Shown here piece after piece: positions 1 through 5,099 of a stretch of 5,248 nucleotides of DNA. Location: contig DAIEMM010000460.1 in assembly GCA_027349605.1 (NCBI GenBank), forward strand, positions 1-5,248, given 5' to 3'. The first letter of the stretch is position 1. Every line of letters starts with the position of its first letter. Under the pieces are notes generated by a model that did no database searches, was not told where the DNA came from, and saw only the letters and a list, made by a program, of their open reading frames with translations. A program made the translations under genes and the position numbers. The DNA comes from Anaeromyxobacteraceae bacterium (GTDB lineage Bacteria; Myxococcota; Myxococcia; Myxococcales; Anaeromyxobacteraceae).

Positions 1-570
1 GTGAACGATCCCGACTTCCCCGGGAAGTTCATCTACGTCTGGCTCGACGCCCCCATCGGCTATCTCTCCTCGGGAGAACGCTACTTCGCCGCGGAGGCGC
101 CCGCCGCCGCGAGGCTCGACCCGGTCGCCTACGAGGCCACCTACCTCGCGCCGGGATCGCCCTCGGGACTCGAGCACTTCATCGGGAAGGACATCCTCCG
201 CTTCCACGCGGTGTTCTGGCCGGCCATGCTGGGCGCGGCGGGGCTGAAGCTCCCGGACCGGCTCGCCGTGCACGGACACCTCACCGTGAACGGCGAGAAG
301 ATGTCCAAGTCGCGCGGCACCTTCGTGACCGCGGGGACGTACCTCGACTCGGGCCTCGACCCGCAGCTCCTCCGTTACTACTACGCGGCGAACCTGGGCC
401 CGGGCGTGACCGACCTCGACCTCTCGCTCGACGAGTTCCGGAACCGCATCAACGCCGACCTGGCCAACAACGTGGCCAACCTGGCCTCGGGCGTCTTCGC
501 GCTGGCCGAGCGATCCGGCGGGGAGATCACCGGCGATCCGGAGGAGGGGATCGCGGGCGTGGTCCGCTAG
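1..570 (+). CDS. metG: Methionyl-tRNA synthetase, middle part (5' end outside window, ended by in-frame TAG)
   Basis: This is the catalytic-core end and first anticodon-binding helices of methionyl-tRNA synthetase, the cytoplasmic enzyme that charges tRNA-Met. Codons 12-21 give YVWLDAPIGY, the methionine-pocket segment. HFIGKDI lies at codons 59-65 and the class I loop KMSKS at 100-104 (bases 298-312). RYYYAANL and NADLANNVANLAS open the helical anticodon-binding domain at about codons 125-163. By comparison with E. coli MetG from memory, about 240 residues, including the HIGH motif, lie upstream. The GTG at base 1 is therefore an internal valine, not a start. The frame hits TAG at 568-570, but homology continues in the same frame to 1314. 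This is one gene interrupted by a nonsense codon rather than a natural end. Within NLASG, a glycine (490-492) sits where the family usually has an anticodon-contacting arginine. Identity is near certain; whether the product is functional is open. Confidence 0.93.
   Translation: MNDPDFPGKFIYVWLDAPIGYLSSGERYFAAEAPAAARLDPVAYEATYLAPGSPSGLEHFIGKDILRFHAVFWPAMLGAAGLKLPDRLAVHGHLTVNGEKMSKSRGTFVTAGTYLDSGLDPQLLRYYYAANLGPGVTDLDLSLDEFRNRINADLANNVANLASGVFALAERSGGEITGDPEEGIAGVVR
568..570 (+). other. metG: In-frame amber (TAG) codon interrupting metG
   Basis: The TAG lies in the metG frame between ...GIAGVVR and ALRLARPAYQALEYREVV. Both sides align without a gap to the helical anticodon-binding domain. A single C-to-T change from CAG (Gln) would account for it. 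TAG is also the terminal stop of tatD (2088-2090), the HAD gene (2101-2103 complement) and the HD gene (2842-2844 complement), each at the expected protein end, so general reassignment of TAG is unlikely. A sequencing error, a real nonsense mutation or specific readthrough all remain possible. Confidence 0.9.
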
Positions 571-618
571 GCGCTCCGGCTGGCGCGCCCGGCCTACCAG
601 GCGCTCGAGTACCGGGAG

Positions 619-1314
619 GTGGTGCGCCTGGTGAACCAGGTGGCCGACGCGTGCAACAAGCAGCTCCAGGCCTCGAAGCCCTGGGAGGCACCCTCGTCTC
701 CCGCCTCGCGCCGGCTGCTCCTCACCTGCGCCCGGGCGCTCCGCGCCATCTCGGTCATGCTCTGGCCGGTGATGCCGGTCTTCGCCGACGACCTGTGCGC
801 CGCCTTCGGGCAGGCCCGCCCCGGGACCTGGTCCGCCGAGTTCGACCCGTTCGTCGGTGCGCCGGTGGTGGCGCGGGCCAGGCCGCCCCAGATCGCCCGG
901 CTCGACGCGCAGCAGGTGGCCAGGCTGGTGGCCGCGCCGGAGTCCAAGGCCTCGGTCCAGGCGACGCCCGCCGCGCCGCCGGCCACCACCGGGATCATCG
1001 GCTTCGACGACTTCGCCCGGGTCGAGCTCAAGGTGGCCGTGGTCCGCGCCGCCGTCCGGGTTCCCAAGGCCGACAAGCTCCTGAAGCTCACGGTGGACGT
1101 CGGCGAGCCGGAGCCCCGCACCATCGTGGCCGGCATCGCGGCGTCGTGGCCGGACCCGGAGGCGCTGGTGGGCCGGCGCATCGTCGTGGTGGCGAACCTG
1201 GCGCCGCGCGCCCTGCGCGGCATCACCTCCCAGGGCATGCTGCTCGCCGCCGGGGATCCTCCGCGGATCCTGCAGGTCGACGAGGGTGTGGTCCCCGGCA
1301 CGCGGGTCAAGTGA
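619..1314 (+). CDS. metG: Methionyl-tRNA synthetase, C-terminal part (anticodon-binding helices plus EMAP/Trbp111-type tRNA-binding domain)
   Basis: This continues the metG frame beyond the TAG at 568-570; the homologous sequence begins at base 571. It carries the second half of the anticodon-binding helical domain (VNQVADACNKQL, then KPWE with the conserved Trp). An Ala/Pro-rich linker follows at about 870-990. From about 994 comes the C-terminal tRNA-binding OB domain: GFDDFARVELKVA, ADKLLKLTVDVGE, RTIVAGIA, VVVANLAPRALRGI, SQGMLLAAG, PGTRVK. In MetG this domain dimerises the enzyme and binds tRNA nonspecifically. If read as a separate gene, the first possible start is GTG 619. GTG 631 is better placed behind GGGAGG (614-619), but both lie inside a conserved helix and are probably not natural starts. 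The codons keep the G/C-ending bias of the neighbours, so any inactivation is recent. The stop TGA overlaps the tatD start. Confidence 0.85.
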   Translation: MVRLVNQVADACNKQLQASKPWEAPSSPASRRLLLTCARALRAISVMLWPVMPVFADDLCAAFGQARPGTWSAEFDPFVGAPVVARARPPQIARLDAQQVARLVAAPESKASVQATPAAPPATTGIIGFDDFARVELKVAVVRAAVRVPKADKLLKLTVDVGEPEPRTIVAGIAASWPDPEALVGRRIVVVANLAPRALRGITSQGMLLAAGDPPRILQVDEGVVPGTRVK

Positions 1315-2090
1315 GCCTGGTCGACTCCCACGCCCACCTGGATTTCGAGGACTTCCAGGGCGACGTCGACGGGGTGGTGTCCCGTGCCGCCGCGGCCGGC
1401 GTGGACCGGATCGTGGTGGTCGGGCTCTGGCGGTCCCCCGGGAACTTCGGGAACGCCCTCGAGCTGGCTCGGAGCCGGCCGGCCGTGTTCGCCGCCACCG
1501 CCGGGATCCACCCGCACGAGTGCGCCCGGGTGCCCGAGGCCGACTGGGAGGAGAGCGCGTGCCTGGCCGCCGACCCCGCCGTGGTCGGCGTCGGCGAGAC
1601 CGGCCTCGACTACCACTACGACCTCTCCCCCCGAGAAGTTCAGCGGGCGAGCTTCCGTCGCTCCATCCGGATCGCGCGAGACGCCGGGAAGCCGGTGGTG
1701 GTCCACGTGCGCGAGGCCGACCTGGACTGCGCCGCCATCCTCCGGGAGGAGGGGCTCCCCGCCGCCGGAGGGGTCATTCACTGCTTCACCGGCGACTGGG
1801 CCGCGGCTCGCACCTACCTCGACCTGGGCCTGCACGTCTCGGTGGCGGGGGTCGTGACCTTCAAGGCGGCCGAGGCCGTCCGCGACGCCGTGCGGCGGAT
1901 CCCGCACGAGCGCCTCCTGGTGGAGACGGACAGCCCCTTCCTGGCGCCCGTTCCCTTCCGGGGAAGGCGCAACGAGCCCGCACACGTGGCCCACGTGGCG
2001 AGCAAGGTGGCGGAGCTCTGGGGGGTGAGCCCGGCCGAGGTCGCGGACATCACGACCGCCAACGCGAAGAGGCTCTTCCGGCTCGCCTAG
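1311..2090 (+). CDS. tatD: TatD-family metal-dependent hydrolase (YcfH/YabD type)
   Basis: This is a 259-residue TIM-barrel hydrolase of the amidohydrolase superfamily. Family members are metal-dependent DNases or 3'-5' exonucleases; the specific substrate here is not shown by sequence. All the usual metal-site motifs are present: SHAHLD (His7, His9), GIHPHE (65-70), GETGLD with Glu96, VVHVREA with His132, GVIHCFTG with His157, and ETDSPFLAP with Asp207. The NEP and NAKRLF motifs end the protein at the normal length for the family. The start is GTG 1311, whose GTGA overlaps the metG stop, giving translational coupling. The next residues, SLVDSHAHLD, are where family members begin. The frame is also open far upstream within metG, but that stretch is a compositional shadow. 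metG-tatD adjacency is widespread in bacteria (for example Bacillus metS-yabD), which supports the call. The segment VVGLWRSPGNFGNA differs from the commoner VGT form and may be lineage-specific. Confidence 0.93.
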   Translation: MSLVDSHAHLDFEDFQGDVDGVVSRAAAAGVDRIVVVGLWRSPGNFGNALELARSRPAVFAATAGIHPHECARVPEADWEESACLAADPAVVGVGETGLDYHYDLSPREVQRASFRRSIRIARDAGKPVVVHVREADLDCAAILREEGLPAAGGVIHCFTGDWAAARTYLDLGLHVSVAGVVTFKAAEAVRDAVRRIPHERLLVETDSPFLAPVPFRGRRNEPAHVAHVASKVAELWGVSPAEVADITTANAKRLFRLA

Positions 2091-2098
2091 CGAGCCGG
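2078..2098. terminator. Perfect inverted repeat between convergent genes, possible bidirectional terminator
   Basis: CCGGCTCGC (2078-2086) and GCGAGCCGG (2090-2098) are perfect 9-base complements around a CTA loop. The loop overlaps the tatD TAG stop. The repeat sits exactly where tatD and the leftward HAD gene converge, only 10 bases apart. Neither strand has a T-run after the stem, so it is not a classic intrinsic terminator. It may act as a weak or Rho-assisted bidirectional terminator or as a 3'-end stabilising stem. Confidence 0.5.
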
Positions 2099-2100
2099 TG

Positions 2101-2823
2101 CTACCCGTCCCAGCTCGTCCACTCGCTGGCCAGGTCGGCCTGCGCCTCGCGGCTGCGTTCCTTCCAGCGAACCACCTGCCAGCCGCGCTGCTCGGCCTGC
2201 GTCCGGAACGCGTCCTTGGGGTTCACCACCACCGGGTGTCCCACCGCCTCGAAGAGCGGGACGTCCGCCGAGGAGTCGGAGTAGAGCCAGCTCCGGGAGA
2301 GCGGGATTCCCTGCGACGCCAGCGCGGCGGCCACCGCCTCCCGCTTGCCGTCCTGGAAGACGATGGGCGGAAGGATGTCGGAGGTGGCCTTGCCGTCGAT
2401 GGCGCGCGTGCGGGTTCCGATGGCGCCGTGGACCCGGAGGTGCCGCGCCACCTCGTCGACGATGGCCTGCGGGGAGCCGGAGGCGATGAGGACGTAATGG
2501 CCGGAGAGCAGGTGCTTGCGGATCTGTCGCACCGCACCCTCGGTGATGCGCTTCCGGAGGTGCCGCTCGAAGCAGGCCTGGGCGTGGGTCCGGATGTCGT
2601 CCACCCAGAGCCCGGCCTGGCAGCGCGACCCCAGCTCCACCATGTCCTTCTCGCCCAGTCGGCGCCGCGCGTACTCGTAGACGAGGCGCGGGATCCGCGA
2701 CCGGATCTCCGGGAGCATGATCTTCTCGCTGTAGAGGTACCAGCTGAAGATCGTGCCCGCGTTGCCGTCGAGGAGAGAGTCGTCGACGTCGAAGATCGCG
2801 GCGGTGCGGCCGAACGGGACCAC
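2101..2823 (-). CDS. HAD superfamily subfamily IB phosphatase (SerB/CicA-like)
   Basis: This 240-residue cytoplasmic protein has all four HAD motifs. Motif I is FDVDDSLLDG (nucleophile Asp12, acid/base Asp14). Motif II is VLIASGS (Ser115). The motif III lysine is in QDGKREAV (Lys160). Motif IV is YSDSSADVPL (Asp183, Asp187), followed by FEAVGHPVVVNPK, which is typical of phosphoserine-phosphatase-like subfamily IB enzymes. The helical C1 cap lies between about residues 20 and 100. The family hydrolyses phosphomonoesters through an aspartyl-phosphate; the substrate cannot be deduced here, and several relatives are only known as HAD-IB (TIGR01490-type). Motif I has Asp-Ser where Gly-Thr is commoner, a tolerated variant. 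The start is GTG 2823, with CCGGAG five bases upstream. It lies 18 bases after the OB-HD gene stop, so it is the second gene of a two-gene operon. The Trp-rich, charged C-terminal tail has no known function. Confidence 0.9.
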   Translation of the reverse strand: MVPFGRTAAIFDVDDSLLDGNAGTIFSWYLYSEKIMLPEIRSRIPRLVYEYARRRLGEKDMVELGSRCQAGLWVDDIRTHAQACFERHLRKRITEGAVRQIRKHLLSGHYVLIASGSPQAIVDEVARHLRVHGAIGTRTRAIDGKATSDILPPIVFQDGKREAVAAALASQGIPLSRSWLYSDSSADVPLFEAVGHPVVVNPKDAFRTQAEQRGWQVVRWKERSREAQADLASEWTSWDG

Positions 2824-2841
2824 GGGCGCTCCGGATGCCTG

Positions 2842-4455
2842 CTAGGGCGTGGCGTCTCCGCCCGCCGGCGCCGTCGTCCCGGGCGCCGCGGACGGCTCGG
2901 AGGGAGCCGCCGGGGCCGGGGCAGGCTCCACCGGGGGTGCCTGGGGAGGAGCTTCCGGCGCCGTCTCGTGGGTCTCGTGGATCGGTGCCTCTGCCTGGGG
3001 CTCCGCCGCCGGCTCGGCGACGGGCTCCGGTCGCGCCGCCTCGACCTTGGCGGCGAGGGCGGCGAACGGGTTGTGGGTCAGGCTCTTCGGCTTGTCCGGA
3101 CGGGCGCTGGGGCCCCGGTCTCCGGGCAGGCGAGGACCCGTGTACCGGGGTTTCCGGTCGCCGGGCCCACCTGGGCCCCGGGGGCCGCCGCGGTCGGGAC
3201 GGTCCTGGCGGGGAGGGCGCTCGGCGCGGGGAGGGGCCTCGGTGCGCTCCGGGCGGGGCGGCGCCGCCGGCGGGGATCCCTCGGAAGGAGTGGCGGTGGC
3301 GTCGGCGCCTGCTGAGGCCGGCCTGGGCTCGGCGCGCGGCGGGCGGGGCGGCTTCGCCTTCTTCTCCTGCGGCTTCCGCTGGGACGGACCGCTCGCGGAG
3401 GGGCGCGGCACGTAGATGACCGGGGTCATGAACTCGGCGGGCGGGGCCTTCTTCTCCACCTGGGCCGTCGGCAAGGTGCCGCGCCAGATGTGGTGCCCGT
3501 AGACGTTCTGCGCGTCGGTCCAGCGGCGCGTGCCTCCCTCGCGGCCCATGAGCGAGACCCAGGAGTTCATCCGGCTGTCGAGGTCGTCGATGAAGTGCGT
3601 GACGAGCGCCTCGAGGGTGGCCGGAGTCTTGGGAGACCCGAATTCCAGCCGGCCGTGGTGGGAGAGCACGAGGTGCACCACGTGCTGCTCGAGCTCCCGG
3701 GGAACGCCCACCCGGCGGGCCTTCTCGTGGATCCACTGGGCCGCCATGACCAGGTGTCCGACCAGCCGTCCCTCGTCGGTGTACTCGACGCCCCGCTCGT
3801 AGCCGAGCTCGCGGATCTTCCACAGGTCGTGGAAGAACGCGCCGGCGACCAGGAGGTCGCGGTCGAGCTGCGGGTACTGGTCGGCGACCCGGTGGGAGAG
3901 CTTGATGCAGCTCACCGTGTGCTCGAGCAGGCCGCCCGCGTAGGCGTGGTGGACGCTCTTCGCGGCGGGAGCGCGGCGGAGCCGGGAGACCAGGTCGTCG
4001 TCCGCCAGGAAGGCCTTCACGAGGTCCTTCACGTGGACGTCGGTGATGGCCTCGACGAGCCCGAGGAGCTCGGCCCAGTTCGCGTCGGTCGCGCCCTCGC
4101 TGGGGGCCTTCTCCGGCTTGCGCGGCTCGGGCGGAGGAGCCCAGGCGAAGTCGGCGGCGTCGATCCCGGCGGTGGCGGGGTCGATCCTGGAGATGGTCTC
4201 GAAGCGCAGCTGCGGCTTGCCCTGGAAGGACCCGATGGCCCCCTCGACCTCGACGAGGTCCCTCTCCTCGAACAGGGCCGAGAACTCGTCGACCCGGTCG
4301 AAGGAGCGGGCCTCGATCTCTCCCGTGCGATCCACCAGGGTCGCGGCGAGATAGGTCTTGCCGCTCTTGGCGGTGGGCACGGCCTTGCGAGCCACCGCGA
4401 AGATGCCCTTCACGCGCTCGCCTTCCTTGATGTCCTTGACCCAGGTCTTCTCCAT
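2842..4455 (-). CDS. YhaM-like OB-fold/HD-domain protein (probable 3'-5' exoribonuclease) with long disordered tail
   Basis: The 537-residue protein has an N-terminal OB nucleic-acid-binding fold at about residues 14-90 (YLAATLVDRTGEIEARSFD; VEVEGAIGSFQGKPQLRF). The HD phosphohydrolase domain spans about 160-300: HHAYAGGLLEHT, FFHDLWKI (His209-Asp210), GHLVMAA, LSHHGRLEFGSPKTP, HFIDDLDSRMN. This layout matches Bacillus YhaM/CBF1, a manganese-dependent 3'-5' exonuclease of about 314 residues. RNA or DNA processing is therefore the best guess, not proven. The usual HDxGK glycine is Trp212 here (codon 3820-3822). Residues from about 351 to the end (2845-3405) are extra: Pro/Ala-rich, first basic with RGG-like Arg/Gly, then acidic, with one ordered-looking island, SLTHNPFAALAAK (458-470). 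ATG 4455 is the only start because an in-frame TAG lies just upstream. No Shine-Dalgarno is visible. It is the first gene of the operon with the HAD phosphatase. Confidence 0.88.
   Translation of the reverse strand: MEKTWVKDIKEGERVKGIFAVARKAVPTAKSGKTYLAATLVDRTGEIEARSFDRVDEFSALFEERDLVEVEGAIGSFQGKPQLRFETISRIDPATAGIDAADFAWAPPPEPRKPEKAPSEGATDANWAELLGLVEAITDVHVKDLVKAFLADDDLVSRLRRAPAAKSVHHAYAGGLLEHTVSCIKLSHRVADQYPQLDRDLLVAGAFFHDLWKIRELGYERGVEYTDEGRLVGHLVMAAQWIHEKARRVGVPRELEQHVVHLVLSHHGRLEFGSPKTPATLEALVTHFIDDLDSRMNSWVSLMGREGGTRRWTDAQNVYGHHIWRGTLPTAQVEKKAPPAEFMTPVIYVPRPSASGPSQRKPQEKKAKPPRPPRAEPRPASAGADATATPSEGSPPAAPPRPERTEAPPRAERPPRQDRPDRGGPRGPGGPGDRKPRYTGPRLPGDRGPSARPDKPKSLTHNPFAALAAKVEAARPEPVAEPAAEPQAEAPIHETHETAPEAPPQAPPVEPAPAPAAPSEPSAAPGTTAPAGGDATP
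3037..3084 (-). other. NPF-type short motif inside the disordered tail of the OB-HD protein
   Basis: Residues 458-473 (SLTHNPFAALAAKVEA) are the only part of the last 185 residues with hydrophobic and helix-forming character. The flanks are almost entirely Pro, Ala, Arg, Glu and Gly. This pattern suggests a short linear binding motif that forms a small amphipathic helix on contact with a partner. No function can be assigned from sequence. Confidence 0.4.
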
Positions 4456-4464
4456 GGTTCGCGG

Positions 4465-4493
4465 AAGCTAACCCAGGAGGAGGTCAGAGACAA
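4465..4493 (-). promoter_or_regulatory. Candidate promoter of the OB-HD/HAD operon
   Basis: On the minus strand, TTGTCT (4488-4493) lies 17 bases before TAGCTT (4465-4470), a weak sigma-70-like pair (4/6 and 3/6 matches). The -10-like box ends nine bases before the ATG at 4455, so transcription would begin at or just before the start codon. This fits the lack of a Shine-Dalgarno and would make the message leaderless or nearly so. Matches this weak arise by chance, so it is tentative. Confidence 0.25.
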
Positions 4494-4515
4494 CCGCGGG
4501 CTCCGGAGTTACGCT
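4487..4515 (+). promoter_or_regulatory. Candidate promoter of the CBS-domain gene
   Basis: GAGACA (4487-4492) and TACGCT (4510-4515) are separated by 17 bases and loosely match sigma-70 boxes. The start would fall near 4522, giving a leader of about 20 bases that holds the AGGGAGG ribosome-binding site. Its -35-like box overlaps that of the divergent candidate promoter, so the two would compete. The matches are weak. Confidence 0.22.
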
Positions 4516-4529
4516 GCTGGGTGAAGCGA

Positions 4530-4536
4530 AGGGAGG
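4530..4536 (+). promoter_or_regulatory. Ribosome-binding site that fixes the CBS-gene start
   Basis: AGGGAGG ends five bases before ATG 4542. An in-frame GTG at 4521 would make the protein seven residues longer, but it lies upstream of this site, so ATG 4542 is preferred. Confidence 0.8.
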
Positions 4537-4541
4537 ACGCG

Positions 4542-4961
4542 ATGTCGAGCCACACCATCCAGCGGTTCATGACTCCGGCGCCGCACACCATCTCGACCCA
4601 CCAGACGCTGGCCGAGGCCCACCAGGCGATGCGCGAGCGGGGAGTTCGCCACCTCCCGGTCATCCAGGATGGGAAGCTCGTCGGCGTGGTGTCGCAACGC
4701 GACCTCTACCTGCTCGAGACCCTTCGCGGCGTCGACGTGAGTCGCGAGCTGGTGGAGGAGGCGATGAGCGACGAGCCGTTCGTCGTCGGGCCGGACACCA
4801 GCCTGGTGGAGGTGGCCGAAGCCATGGCCGCCCGGAAGCACGGCTCCGCCCTGATCGTCGAGAACGAGGCGGTCGTCGGGATCTTCACCTCCACCGACGC
4901 CCTCCGTGCCCTCGTGGTCCTCCTGCGGGGATCCGGTGCGGGGTCCGAGGGCCTGGGCTGA
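4542..4961 (+). CDS. Stand-alone CBS-pair (Bateman module) protein
   Basis: The 139-residue soluble protein consists almost wholly of two CBS domains. CBS1 is at about residues 8-57 (FMTPAPHTIS, TLAEAHQAM, RHLPVIQDGKLVGVVSQRDL). CBS2 is at about 72-125 (AMSDEPFVVGPDTSL, GSALIVENEAVVGIFTSTDAL). The VGVVSQRDL and VGIFTSTDA ends are the usual nucleotide-binding strand-helix junctions, with Asp54 and Asp119 placed to contact a ribose. Such pairs bind adenine nucleotides (AMP, ATP, SAM or similar) and act as energy or ligand sensors. With no attached effector domain, this protein must work through a partner that the window does not reveal. The start is ATG 4542 behind AGGGAGG, and the protein ends with TGA after a short Gly/Ser tail. 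It is divergent from the OB-HD operon; nothing in the sequence proves a functional link. Confidence 0.92.
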   Translation: MSSHTIQRFMTPAPHTISTHQTLAEAHQAMRERGVRHLPVIQDGKLVGVVSQRDLYLLETLRGVDVSRELVEEAMSDEPFVVGPDTSLVEVAEAMAARKHGSALIVENEAVVGIFTSTDALRALVVLLRGSGAGSEGLG

Positions 4962-5058
4962 CGCGCAACGGATGCGTCGATTCGAGGCCGGGACGCAACC
5001 GGATCCAGCGCATCTCCCGGGAATACAGGCGGTTCTGCTTCGGCACGCCACGTGAAAA

Positions 5059-5093
5059 GAGGTCCCCCGCGCCCCGTGGTGCGGGAGAACCTC
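5059..5093 (+). promoter_or_regulatory. Hairpin covering the ribosome-binding site of the last gene
   Basis: CCCGCGCC (5066-5073) pairs with GGTGCGGG (5078-5085) across a CCGT loop: eight pairs with one G-U. Below a 2x3 internal loop, GAGGT (5059-5063) pairs with ACCTC (5089-5093). The total is 13 pairs. The GGGAG at 5083-5087, the only Shine-Dalgarno candidate for the ATG at 5100, is largely locked in the right arm. There is no T-run, so a terminator is less likely than a translation-limiting structure. The rest of the 138-base gap after the CBS gene shows no clear promoter. Confidence 0.45.
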
Positions 5094-5099
5094 CATCTC

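Noticed and set aside
570..589. GGCGC/GCGCC stem right after the metG TAG as a readthrough-promoting element
   Set aside because: Five-bp GC stems are expected by chance here, and it is far too small to resemble known recoding structures.
651..1310. Plus-strand upstream extension of the tatD frame
   Set aside because: It overlaps metG in another frame and is Arg/Gly/Ala-rich nonsense. Homology starts only at GTG 1311.
594..1994. Long minus-strand open frame (466 codons) opposite metG and tatD
   Set aside because: Antisense frames stay open by chance in GC-rich genes. The translation is low-complexity with no recognisable domain, and both plus-strand genes have clear homology.
2098..3315. 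Plus-strand frame of 405 codons opposite the HAD and OB-HD genes
   Set aside because: It is the antisense shadow of two well-supported minus-strand genes and has no domain signature.
2087..3823. Minus-strand frame of 578 codons overlapping the HAD and OB-HD genes
   Set aside because: It is an alternate-frame shadow with Arg/Pro/Gly-rich translation; the real genes in the other frame carry full motif sets.
4475..4484. AGGAGGAGGT, a strong Shine-Dalgarno-like run on the plus strand
   Set aside because: No ATG, GTG or TTG follows at a usable distance, so it is probably coincidental in the divergent spacer.
3490..4524. Plus-strand frame of 344 codons opposite the OB-HD gene
   Set aside because: It is an antisense shadow; its codon pattern simply mirrors the real gene.
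4960..4978. GACGC/GCGTC inverted repeat just after the CBS stop as a terminator
   Set aside because: The stem is only 5 bp with a 9-base loop and no T-run, which is too weak in DNA of this composition.
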